From Flavobacteriales bacterium (GTDB taxonomy: Bacteria; Bacteroidota; Bacteroidia; Flavobacteriales; Flavobacteriaceae), in the NCBI GenBank assembly GCA_020635875.1, contig JACJYY010000003.1:186001-250000 (forward strand): DNA of 64,000 nucleotides, given 5' to 3'. Shown in pieces: positions 44,880-54,284 of this stretch. How positions within the stretch are numbered: the first letter of the stretch is position 1; every line of letters starts with the position of its first letter. The position numbers and the translations under genes are program-made. Under the pieces are notes generated by a model. The model was not told the DNA's origin and ran no database searches. It worked only from the letters and a program-made list of their open reading frames with translations.

Positions 44880-45539
44880 TTAATTTTCTATTAAAGAATC
44901 CAAAAAATTTGTGTCGAATTCGTTAAAATCTGCAAAAATATGATCTGCTTCATTAAGAACATCAGCAGAGCCAATTCCTACACTTATCATGTTGGCGATG
45001 TTAGCCGCTTGTACTCCTGCCACAGAATCTTCAAAAACGATACTGTCCTTATTTTCAGCGTTTAATTTTTGAGCCGCTTGTAAAAATACTTCAGGATCAG
45101 GTTTTGCATTGCTCACATCATTACCGTCTACGATGGCGTCAAATAAGGGCATAATCCCTGTTTTTTCTAGTATTGGTCTAGCGTTTTTACTGGCTGAACC
45201 CAAAGCAATTTTTTGTCCTTTGCTTTTTAGATAATTGAGGGTTTTTTCTACACCAGGCAATAACTCATTGGAGTCCATATTCACTAGATAAGAAAGGTAT
45301 AATTCGTTTTTTTCAACGAGCCATTTGTTCTTGTCTTCTTGCGAAGCGGTTTGGTTTCCTAGTTCAAGGATCAAGTCCAAAGAACGTACGCGGCTTACTC
45401 CTTTAAGTTTTTCGTTATCGTCGTGTGTGAACTCAATGCCTAAGTTGTCTGCTAATTTTTTCCATGCCAAAAAATGATATTTGGCAGTATCAACAATTAC
45501 TCCGTCTAAGTCAAATATGAACGCTTTTGTCTTTCCCAT
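44880..45539 (-). CDS. pgmB: Beta-phosphoglucomutase
   Basis: A 219-residue HAD-superfamily enzyme that converts beta-glucose-1-phosphate to glucose-6-phosphate. Nucleophile Asp10 and acid/base Asp12 lie in FDLDGVIVDTAKYH; the HAD motif II region is ALGSASKNA and the acidic motif NAKPDPEVFL...VFEDSVAGVQAA. It lies upstream of, and feeds from, the GH65 enzyme in the same operon. Confidence 0.95.
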   Translation of the reverse strand: MGKTKAFIFDLDGVIVDTAKYHFLAWKKLADNLGIEFTHDDNEKLKGVSRVRSLDLILELGNQTASQEDKNKWLVEKNELYLSYLVNMDSNELLPGVEKTLNYLKSKGQKIALGSASKNARPILEKTGIMPLFDAIVDGNDVSNAKPDPEVFLQAAQKLNAENKDSIVFEDSVAGVQAANIANMISVGIGSADVLNEADHIFADFNEFDTNFLDSLIEN

Positions 45540-45550
45540 TATTTTAATTT

Positions 45551-46879
45551 CTAGTTACTTTCGTTTTTTTCTTTTACAGTTGATACTAAAAAGCCTCCTG
45601 CAAACATAGAAACACCTGCTAATACTAACATCATTATGGTGTTGGCTCCAAATAATCCCAAAATCAAACCTCCAAATAAACCAGCTACAATTTGAGGTAA
45701 AGTGATTGCAGCATTAAATAATCCCATGTAAACCCCCATACTTTTGGCAGGTAAGGACTCAGCTAACATAGCGTAAGGCATTGCTAAAATAGCAGCCCAT
45801 GCCATACCGATACCAATCATGGATACAAATAATATGTTTTTGTCGTGAATGAAAAACATAGAAAGAAAACCTAAACCACCAGCAATTAACGAAAAGCTGT
45901 ACGTCTTTTTTCTTCCTATCTGTTTTACGATGGTTGGAATTAAATAAGCATAGATGGCTGCAACGAAACTATAAAATCCAAAAATAACTCCCGTCCAGTT
46001 TCCTGCCTCATTGTAACCTACAGATTGAGGATCTACAGAGTCAGGTCCCCAAACATGCGCCGCTATTGCTGGTGTGGTATATACCCACATTAAGAATAGT
46101 GCAAACCAAGAGAAGAATTGTACAGTTCCTAATTGCCAGAACACTTTTGGTGCTTCAGCGATAAGCGTGATGAATCCTTTTTTCTCTTCATTTTCTTCAG
46201 CATCTTCGGTAATTCCGTTATACTCAGCAAATTCTTTTGGCGGATGTTCTTTGGTTTTGAAAACAGTCCAAAATACGGTTGCTAAAAGAACCGCACCTCC
46301 AATATAAAAAGACCATATTACAGAATCTGCTACCTTTTCTCCTGCTTCAGGAACATTTGATACTCCAATAGCTGTTAAAACGAAAGGAAGAAGAGATCCT
46401 ACTACTGCTCCTATATTAATTAAAACACTTTGAAGAGAGAAACCTAAGTTTTTTTGATCGTCATTTAACATGTCGCCAACCAAAGCTCTAAAAGGTTGCA
46501 TGGTCACATTAAACGCTGTGTCCATAAACAACAGCATTGTAGCTCCAAAAACTAAAGGAGGTAATAGGTAAGCAAAATATTCTGCATTAGGCATGAAGAA
46601 CATAGCAAGACCTGAAGCAATAGCACCAAAAAATATAAAAGGTAATCTACGCCCCATTTTAGTCCAAGTTTTATCACTTGATAATCCGATGATAGGCTGA
46701 ACAAAAAGCCCTGCAAGAGGTGCTGCTAACCAGAAAAGATTAATGTTGTGAACGTCAGCTCCTAGTGCTTGAAGTATTCTACTGGTATTTCCGTTCTGTA
46801 GTGAGTAACCGATTTGGACACCCATAAAACCAAAACTTAAATTCCAAATTTGCCAAAAACTCATTTTAGGCTTTTCCAT
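45551..46879 (-). CDS. MFS sugar transporter (maltose-type, GPH/SLC45-like)
   Basis: A 442-residue polytopic protein with about 12 hydrophobic segments. The start (PKMSFWQIWNLSFGFMGVQIG) and the loop motif SSDKTWTKMGRRLPFIFFGA are typical of sucrose/maltose MFS symporters of Bacteroidota. It should bring maltose from periplasm to cytosol for the GH65 enzyme. First gene of the operon MFS-pgmB-GH65-GH13, with lacI immediately upstream. Confidence 0.92.
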   Translation of the reverse strand: MEKPKMSFWQIWNLSFGFMGVQIGYSLQNGNTSRILQALGADVHNINLFWLAAPLAGLFVQPIIGLSSDKTWTKMGRRLPFIFFGAIASGLAMFFMPNAEYFAYLLPPLVFGATMLLFMDTAFNVTMQPFRALVGDMLNDDQKNLGFSLQSVLINIGAVVGSLLPFVLTAIGVSNVPEAGEKVADSVIWSFYIGGAVLLATVFWTVFKTKEHPPKEFAEYNGITEDAEENEEKKGFITLIAEAPKVFWQLGTVQFFSWFALFLMWVYTTPAIAAHVWGPDSVDPQSVGYNEAGNWTGVIFGFYSFVAAIYAYLIPTIVKQIGRKKTYSFSLIAGGLGFLSMFFIHDKNILFVSMIGIGMAWAAILAMPYAMLAESLPAKSMGVYMGLFNAAITLPQIVAGLFGGLILGLFGANTIMMLVLAGVSMFAGGFLVSTVKEKNESN

Positions 46880-46992
46880 AGCGCAATTGATTAAGTGTAA
46901 GATAATATTAAGTTAATCTCAAAAAATTGAGGTCGTAAATATATGATATTTTTTTAAACACTAATTTGCGAATGTGCTATATAAAGGCTGTT

Positions 46993-48015
46993 TTAATTGC
47001 GATTTTTGACAGAATCTCTTAAAATTAATTCAGTAGGGACAATTTCTGTCGTTACAGGGAGTGATTCTTTAGATTCTATTCTGTTGATTAATAATTCAGC
47101 AGATTTTTGTCCCATCAAATAGCCATTTTGGTTTACCGCACTAATGGAAGGACTGGTGTACAAAGAAATAAGCCCATTCGATAGGGAAATAATAGAAACG
47201 TCGTCAGGGCTTTTTATGTTGTGTTTTTCCAAAATCTTGATGCAAGTTGCAGCGTATGTTTCGTTAACAGCAACAATGGCGTCAAACGTATTCATGGTAA
47301 TGAGTTTTTTGACTTTAGTTTCTAACTCACTTTGGTCATGAATTTTGGTTACTAAATGTTCATCGATTGTGATGTTGTTTGATTGGAGTGCTTCATAATA
47401 TCCATCAGTTCTTAATTTACCTACTGAGAGATAGTCTTCTGTGGTGACAAATGCAATTTTTGAATGTCCAGTATTGATAAGGTGTTGTACAGCGTTAAAC
47501 GAAACGGGTTTGTCGTCAATTATAACTTTGTCGCATTCAATTTGTTCTGTAACGCGATCAAACATGACCATAGGAATGTTGTAATTGCTAATTACGTTTA
47601 AGTGGGAGTAATCTTGATTGTGTAAGGTTTCTTCCGATAAAGAAATGATAAAACCATCAACGGTGCCGCTCGAAAGTGTTTTTATAGAAGCTTTTTCTTT
47701 ATCAAGATGTTCATTAGATACTCCTATTATTATGGTATAGCCTTTTGATATAGCCACGGTTTCAATACCTTTTATGACCGAAGCAAAAAAATGATGGACC
47801 ACTTCGGGTATTATAACACCGATAGCAAAAGACTTTCTGTTTTTTAAACTTAAAGCAATGTTGTTGGGTTGGTAGTTGTATAATTTGGCGAAAGCCTGAA
47901 CTTTGTCTCTGGTTTCTTGGCTGATTTCGCTATAATTTTTCAACGATTTCGAAACGGTTGAGATGGATATTCCCAGCTCTTTGGCGATTTCTTTTAGGGT
48001 GATAGGGTGTTTCAT
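46993..48015 (-). CDS. LacI-family transcriptional regulator of the maltose locus
   Basis: A 340-residue LacI/GalR repressor: N-terminal HTH (ITLKEIAKELGISISTVSKS) with hinge helix (NNIALSLKN), then a periplasmic-binding-like effector domain (FAIGVIIPEVVHHFFASVIK, DGFIISLSEETL, HSKIAFVTTEDY). It sits between the catabolic operon and susC and likely controls both. A 14-bp palindrome 103 bp upstream of its start is the probable operator. Such Bacteroidota regulators usually respond to maltose. Confidence 0.92.
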   Translation of the reverse strand: MKHPITLKEIAKELGISISTVSKSLKNYSEISQETRDKVQAFAKLYNYQPNNIALSLKNRKSFAIGVIIPEVVHHFFASVIKGIETVAISKGYTIIIGVSNEHLDKEKASIKTLSSGTVDGFIISLSEETLHNQDYSHLNVISNYNIPMVMFDRVTEQIECDKVIIDDKPVSFNAVQHLINTGHSKIAFVTTEDYLSVGKLRTDGYYEALQSNNITIDEHLVTKIHDQSELETKVKKLITMNTFDAIVAVNETYAATCIKILEKHNIKSPDDVSIISLSNGLISLYTSPSISAVNQNGYLMGQKSAELLINRIESKESLPVTTEIVPTELILRDSVKNRN

Positions 48016-48117
48016 AGGTATTGGTGGAATTCAGAATAACTCAGTTTTGAGGGTGTAATTATAATAACATGGCAAAATTTAACAATTATTTTGACAAAAA
48101 CAACAAAGTTATTAACA

Positions 48118-48131
48118 CGAAAACGTTTTCG
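48118..48131. promoter_or_regulatory. LacI-type operator palindrome
   Basis: CGAAAACGTTTTCG is a perfect 14-bp palindrome with a central CG, the typical form of LacI/GalR operators. It lies in the divergent lacI-susC intergenic region, 113 bp before the susC ATG. I saw no second perfect copy in the window. Confidence 0.75.
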
Positions 48132-48244
48132 CTCTATTTTTTAATTGTTAAAAAAATAGTGTCTTTCGAATATTTAACTAATTTTAACGCTTCAAGTGAA
48201 ATTGTATAGTATTTTTTAACCATTTATTAATTTAAATAATTTGT

Positions 48245-51161
48245 ATGAAAACAATGATTAAAAAGTTGTTACTTTTATTAGTGTTTCTTCCATGCAGTAT
48301 GATGGCTCAGACCATGAGTGGTGTTGTTTCAGATGCGATGGGGCCACTACCAGGAGTGAACATTGTGGTTCAGGGAACGAGTAATGGTACAGCAACCGAT
48401 TTTGATGGTAACTACTCGTTAAGCAACCTAAAGAATGGAGATGTAGTAGTTTTCTCATTCATGGGTTTTAAGGATTTTAAAGTTACTTATGCTGGTCAAG
48501 CCAAACAAAACGTAACCATGGCAGAAGATGCGCAAGCATTGGATGAAGTTGTGGTAGTAGGTTATGGTTCTGTTAAGAAAGAGGATTTAACTGGATCGGT
48601 GTCTTTAGTAACAGCTAAGGATTTTAACAAGGGGGCAATTAACACTGTGGACGGTTTACTTAACGGTCGTACTCCAGGGGTTAATGTAACGTCGTCTGGT
48701 ACGCCAGGTAACGGCGCTACTATTCGTATCCGTGGTCAGTCTTCGTTATTGGGGAATAATGATCCTCTTATTGTGGTTGATGGGTTGCCTATTACTGGAG
48801 GGCTTTCTTCTGTGAATCCAAATGACATTGCTTCTTTTTCCATCTTAAAAGATGCTTCTGCTACAGCTATCTATGGAAATAGAGGAGCGAACGGTGTTAT
48901 TTTGATTACAACCAAGAAAGGTTCGTCTGAAAGTTTGAAAGTGTCAGTTAATATGTTTACTACATATAACACGTTAGCAAGAATTATGTATATGATTCAA
49001 ATGAATGAAGATCATGATTCAGTAAGATCTTCCTGAACATGCAGTTGTTGGTAATGCGAATACAGATTGGCAAGATGAAATATTTGAAAATCATTTACAA
49101 CAGATATTAATGCTTCTGTGTTGGTAATATTTATTTGGAAAGTTCCTTCGTTTAACTTTAGGGAATAATAATAACAATGGTATATTGATGACGTCTCAAT
49201 ACAAACGTTCGACAGCTTCTTTTCTTTTAAATCACTTTTTTGATGATCATTTGAAAGATTAATGTAACAGGAAATTATTCTTTATGCTTATCAACGAAAG
49301 CCGAGATGAGGGGAGCAATTGGTGCTGTTATCACATGGATCCAACAACCAGTGTATGATCAACTTCTCCTTTGGTTATTATAGACATTATACTAAGGATG
49401 TTTACAGTAAAACATACCTCTATAGTTAATGGCAACAGCCTCAATATACTCCTAAAGGTACGGCAAACCCAGTTTACATTGAAGAGAAAGAAAAGATTGA
49501 GAATCAATTTAGATTTTTGGGAATTTAATTTGGATTATCAATTGCACTTTCTTACCAGAATTACATGCTATTGCTAACTTTTTGGTTTAAAGAATCTATG
49601 GGTAACAGTTCAACAAGGGTTAATCAAGACTAAGAGCAAGTTATTATGCTTTTAGCTACGTCAGACCGTTTAAACATATCAGCCTAATTATAGTCATAAA
49701 AATTGATAGTAGAAACTCTAATATGAACTTACAATTGAATTATAAGAAGGAGTTTGGTAAGTTTAATGTAGATGTATTAGAATTGGGTATGAATATCAAT
49801 TGTTTGATGATAGAAATTGGGATTCAAACGGTAATATTTACGATCCAAATACTGTAGCTGATAAATCACTTAAACCTATTTTTAATTTACAAGCCTTTTT
49901 AGGTCTCGTCAAACATCGGTTATAATGACAAATACTTGTTGACATTTAACTTTAGACGAGATGGTTCTGCAAAGTTCTCCGATAAACAAATGGGATAATT
50001 TCTCAGGGTAGCATTTGCATGGAAAATGAAACAGGAAGCTTTCTTGAAGGATTCAAATTTGTTGTCTAATTTGAAAATGCGTTTGAGTTATGGTCAAACA
50101 GGTAACCAAGACATTGGAGATGGTACAGAGTGGTTAAAACAATATAATACGTCGAGATTCAACATGCATATCAGTTTGGAAACGGAAATAATATTGAGTG
50201 GGTACAGTTGTCAAGACCAGAAGGGTATAATCAAAATTTGAAATGGGAAAGAAGTACTAAATATAATGCTGGTTTTGATTACGGTTTAAATAAGGGCAAA
50301 TTAACTGGTAACATTTAGATTGGTATTATTCAAAACGATTTGTTCTCAACGTGTTATGGGGCTTTGCAAAACTTATATATATTAAATCTTGATAATATTG
50401 GTTCTTTAAAAGTAGGGGAGTTGAGTTTAGTTTAAATTATAAAGTTACATAAGATAATGCTTCGTTAGATTTTAACTATAACGTTAGTTATAAGGTTAGA
50501 AATTACGGATTTATTTTCGGATAATCTTGAAATCAGAGAGTAGGTTTATGGTGCAAATACAAAGCAAATACATTCAATAGGTTATGCTCCGTTTACGTAT
50601 TATTTATATCAACAAGTTTATGATGCAAATGGTAAACCCAATTGAGGTGCTTATGTTGATCGCAATCAAGATGGTGTAGTAGATTCTTCAGATAAATATC
50701 ACTACAAAACGCCCTAGCAGAAGTTAATGGGATTCATGACTAATGCTTCTTATAAAAGTGGGATTTCACTATGGCATGGAGAGCTAGTTTTGGAAATTAT
50801 ATTTATGATAATGTTTCCGCAGGTAGATCCGTTCAAAGTCAGATTTATGATCAAGTAAGGTAACAATTAATAATGCTCCTACTAATTATGATGACTGTTC
50901 TTGCAATTCAGTTTAATAGAAGGGTCTGATTATTATATCAAAAATGGAGATTTCTTGAAATTAGACAACATTACTGTGGATATAATTTTGATAAAGTATT
51001 TTCTGAGAAGTCGTCATTAAAGTTATCATTAGGAGTTCAAATGCATTAATTATTACTAAATATAAAGAATTGATCCTGAAGTATTTGGAAATCAATGGAA
51101 TTGATGGATCATTTATCCAAGAGCAAGAATGTATATGTTAGGAGCTAATATTAATTTCTAA
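48245..51161 (+). pseudogene. SusC-like TonB-dependent outer-membrane transporter, frameshifted
   Basis: The first 240 codons are intact: signal peptide (LPCSMMAQ), carboxypeptidase-like domain (GVVSDAMGPLPGVNIVVQGT), TonB-box/plug linker (ALDEVVVVGYGSVKKEDLTG) and plug (LIVVDGLPI, ATAIYGNRGANGVILITTKKG). From about 48970 the frame breaks repeatedly, yet SusC-like peptides continue in changing frames, e.g. ANTDWQDEIFEN near 49050, MTSQYKRSTAS near 49190, PELHAIAN near 49555, LKMRLSYGQTGNQDIG near 50080, YVDRNQDGVVDSSDKY near 50660, and the terminal MYMLGANINF with stop at 51161. Total length (about 972 codons) is normal. Sequencing error or decay are both possible; as written it is not translatable. 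Confidence 0.85.
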
Positions 51162-51173
51162 AAAAATAAATTA

Positions 51174-52779
51174 ATGAAAACAGTAAATAAATATATAACA
51201 GCTGGAGTGTAAAGATACTACTGATGTTAGCAATGGTATTTTCATTGTCTTCTTGTCTCAATGATTTAGATGTTGAGTTAAGAGATGATGATGATAAAAC
51301 AGCAGATGATTTTATGTAGACTTGCAATCTTATAAACAGGTTTTAGCAAAGCTTTATGCGGGATTTGCTGTAACAGGGCAATCTGGATCCAGCTGGGAAC
51401 TCAGATTTAGGTTCAGGGACTGGTGCCGTAGATGAAGGCTTTTCCCAATATGTTGCGTGGATATTGGCAGTTGCAGGAATTAACTACTGATAGCTAAAGT
51501 TGGGGAGAATCTGATAACCCTACTATCAAGGATTTGAACTTTAATACATGGAATGCGGATAATGTATTTCTTGAAGCATTTTTGCTCGTGTGTTTTTTCA
51601 AGTAGGATTATGTAATGAGTTTTTACGTGAATCAACACCAGAGAAGTTAGCTTCTCGAGGGCATTCTGGTTTTAGTGCTGAGGTAAATAAATACAGAGCG
51701 GAAGCTCGTTTTATTAGAGCCTTGTCATATTATCATGGAATTGAAATTTTGGAAATATTCCATTTGGAACGGAGGATGATGCATTTGGGTCTCAGCCACC
51801 TCAAAAGAGCAGAAAAATTTGTTTTTGATTACATTCTCTCTGAATTGGATGCTATAGACAATCAGTTGTCTGCTCCTACTACTGGTCAATACGGTAGAGC
51901 AGATCAAGCTGCAGCTTGGATGCTAAAAGCTAAGTTATTATTAAATGCTAAGGTGTATACAGGACAGGATCGTAGTGCTGGAAGCTTTAGTCGCTGTTAA
52001 TAAAGTTATCAGCTCGGGCTATACTCTAGCAAATGTTGCATCTCATAGTGATTTATTTAAAGCAGATAATAATGCTACTTCATCTACCGAGTTTATTTTT
52101 CCTGTTTTATTTGATGGTGTTAAAACACAATCTTGGGGAGGGATGACTTATTTAGTTCATGCTTCTTCAAATAGTGGAATGACCGCTGGATTAGGAATTA
52201 ATGAGGGTTGGAGTGGATTTAGAACACGTAAAGAGTTCTATAATATTGTTAACACTGGTGATGCACGTGTTCAGCTATTGGGAGGAGACACTTCGCCTTC
52301 TACTATTACTGATTATTTAGATTTTAATCAAGGTAAGAAAATGATGAAATTTTCTAATCGTAATTCAGATGGAACAAATAGTGTAAGTTTGGTACAATGT
52401 TCTGCAGATTTTCCGATGTTTCGCTTAGCTGATGCTTATTTGATGTATGCTGAATTGGCGGTAGTAAATGGTCAAGGGGATCAAAGTACAGCATTAGGTT
52501 ATATCAATCAGTTGAGAACCAGAGCAAATGCTAATGCTACTTTAGCTACTTTAGAGATTTAAATGCGGATTTCATTTAAATGAAACAGAAGAGTTGTATT
52601 GGGAAGGACACAGAAGACAGGATTTAATTCGTTTTGGAAAATATAAGGATATGTCATGGGAATGGAAAGGTGGTTCGGCTATTGGTAATACGACATTAAG
52701 TGACTATCAATTAATTTTCCCTATTCCAAACAAAGAATTGAAATCGAATAAGAATCTATCTCAGAATCCTGGATACTAA
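51174..52779 (+). pseudogene. SusD-like starch-binding lipoprotein, frameshifted
   Basis: Starts MKTVNKYIT 12 bp after susC; after a frame change the lipobox FSLSSCLND follows, then SusD-like segments across all three frames: YVDLQSYKQVLAKLYAG near 51320, the long intact stretch 51590-51740 (KYRAEARFIRALSYYH), FGTEDDAFGSQPP near 51770, ADFPMFRLADAYLMYAELAV near 52420, the RagB/SusD signature LYWEGHRRQDLIRFG near 52595 and the C-terminal IFPIPNKELKSNKNLSQNPG. At least six frame changes. Overall length (about 535 codons) is normal for SusD. Same local defect as susC. Confidence 0.85.
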
Positions 52780-52796
52780 TTAAAAAAAGATTTGTT

Positions 52797-53588
52797 ATGA
52801 AAAATATATTTAAAATAGGTTTGGCGTTAGTTGCGCTGCTTTCTATTTCATCTTGTAGTGATGTCGAAGACGATAGAGTACAAGTGCAATTGGCGGGTGC
52901 TCCAGTGTTAAAAACACCGACAGCTCAGTCAACATTTGTTTTATTAAAAGCGAATGAAGCTAACCAAGCTACCACTGTTTCTTGGGATGCAGCTTCATAT
53001 ACAGGTGCTAATGTTGAAGTTTTTTATGATATTGAAATTGTCGTTAATGTTGTAGAAAATGGAGTGACTGTTCAAAAAGCGGTGCCAATTATTACGACTA
53101 AAGAAACAAGTGTTGATTTGACCGTAGGACAATTGAATGAAGGGTTAATTAAAGCAGAGTTGATACCTTCTCAAGTTGCCAACGTGGGCATTAGAGTTAC
53201 ATCTTATATTGGTGAAACAAAAGGAGGTGCTCAATCTTCTGTTGCAAATGCGATTACAGCAACTCCTTATCCAACTTGGGGTGATTGGGGGCTAATCGGT
53301 AGTTATATACCTGGGACAGGATGGGGTTCAGATGTTGATATGACATATGACTTAGCAACAGAAACATACTCACTTACTATTGATCTTGAGTTTACTACTA
53401 GTGATCCTGGGATTAAATTCAGAAAAGATAATGATTGGGCGGTTAATTTAGGAGGTTCATCTTATGATAAACTAACTAAAGATGGTCCTAACTTGAAGAT
53501 TACTGAAAGTGGTAATTATACTATTACTTTGAAAGTAACTAAAGATGGTGATTCGTATACAGGTGTTGCTACAATCAAAAAGAATTAA
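52797..53588 (+). CDS. SusE/SusF-type outer-membrane glycan-binding lipoprotein
   Basis: An intact 263-residue lipoprotein: signal ending LLSISSCSD (lipidation Cys at about 20), an N-terminal beta-sandwich (APVLKTPTAQSTFVL...TTVSWDAA, SusE N-domain-like) and a C-terminal starch-binding-type domain (WGDWGLIGSYIPGTGWGSDV, GIKFRKDNDWAVNLGG). It would bind maltodextrin at the cell surface beside SusCD. Starts 17 bp after susD and ends at a strong terminator; the frameshift problem stops before it. Confidence 0.88.
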   Translation: MKNIFKIGLALVALLSISSCSDVEDDRVQVQLAGAPVLKTPTAQSTFVLLKANEANQATTVSWDAASYTGANVEVFYDIEIVVNVVENGVTVQKAVPIITTKETSVDLTVGQLNEGLIKAELIPSQVANVGIRVTSYIGETKGGAQSSVANAITATPYPTWGDWGLIGSYIPGTGWGSDVDMTYDLATETYSLTIDLEFTTSDPGIKFRKDNDWAVNLGGSSYDKLTKDGPNLKITESGNYTITLKVTKDGDSYTGVATIKKN

Positions 53589-53615
53589 TTTTTAGTTCTA
53601 AATCATAATCATAGG

Positions 53616-53646
53616 AGGGCTTATCGTTGCGATAAGCCCTTTTTTG
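53616..53646 (+). terminator. Terminator of susCDE
   Basis: Perfect stem AGGGCTTATCG / CGATAAGCCCT with a TTG loop, followed by a run of T. 28 bp after the SusE-like stop. Confidence 0.9.
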
Positions 53647-53707
53647 TTGCGTATAACACAGAATAGTTGCAATATTGTTATATTTACGTTTAATTAAATT
53701 TTAATTG

Positions 53708-54205
53708 ATGTTGCAGCAAGCTCCAAAGCTTATTTTACTGCTCTTGATTTCGGTATTGACGTCCTGTCAATTTATCAAGGAACCGCCTGTCTTTAATACT
53801 TGGGTAAGCGAAGAAGTGGCTAAAGTCGACTGGTCACAAGTCGATGAATTACCCACAATAGAACCGTGTCTTATTTTCCGTTCCAGAGCATTAAAAAAAG
53901 AGTGTTTTTTTGCTATTATTTCAGATTCTATTTACACTAAACTTCTAAAAGGGAATAATAATTTTGGTTTGTATACTAAAATTGATACCGTTCATTTAGT
54001 CGTCACGATTACCTCTGATAATCAATTACTTTTTGCGACTAAATACAATACGGGTATATCTGAGTTCGAGAAACAAAAAGTTGATTCGATCATAAAAAAT
54101 CGTTTAATAAGTTTCCCTAAAGTCTATCCAGCCATCAAAAGAGGCTTGCCTGTTACTTCCAATTTTGAAATTCCATTGGTGTTATTGCCGAGTAAGAAGC
54201 GGTAG
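53708..54205 (+). CDS. Conserved hypothetical lipoprotein
   Basis: A 165-residue protein with a lipoprotein signal (LILLLLISVLTSCQF) and a mature part containing DWSQVDELPTIEPC, a second conserved Cys (KKECFF) and the C-terminal PVTSNFEIPLVLLP. That last segment resembles the energy-transducer/TonB-C-like ending seen in some Bacteroidota proteins, but I cannot assign a family. ATG at 53708 is chosen over the TTG one codon earlier. The next gene downstream in the conserved order is probably the glycosyltransferase at 57299, now separated by inserted genes. Confidence 0.6.
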   Translation: MLQQAPKLILLLLISVLTSCQFIKEPPVFNTWVSEEVAKVDWSQVDELPTIEPCLIFRSRALKKECFFAIISDSIYTKLLKGNNNFGLYTKIDTVHLVVTITSDNQLLFATKYNTGISEFEKQKVDSIIKNRLISFPKVYPAIKRGLPVTSNFEIPLVLLPSKKR

Positions 54206-54231
54206 ATTTAAATTGCATATAACACAAAAAC

Positions 54232-54281
54232 GTATTTTGTAAAAAACATAAAATAGATATATTTGTATTTTGTAAAATACA
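54232..54281 (+). promoter_or_regulatory. Promoter with two overlapping palindromic boxes before the DUF4143 ATPase
   Basis: TTTG (54236-54239), 18-bp spacer and TATATTTG (54258-54265) form a Bacteroidota promoter. Overlapping its -33 region is GTATTTTGTAAAAAAC (54232-54247), and starting at the -7 box is the better palindrome TGTATTTTGTAAAATACA (54264-54281), which ends 3 bp before the ATG. The two boxes are 33 bp apart, about three helical turns, as expected for a repressor that blocks polymerase. Confidence 0.6.
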
Positions 54282-54284
54282 TTT

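Noticed and set aside
49371..49577. Short frames within the susC region as separate small genes
   Set aside because: They are out-of-frame pieces of broken susC; the flanking SusC-like peptides lie in other frames.
48970..52565. Programmed frameshifting or phase variation in susC/susD
   Set aside because: There are many scattered indels of both signs and no slippery sequence or homopolymer tract common to them.
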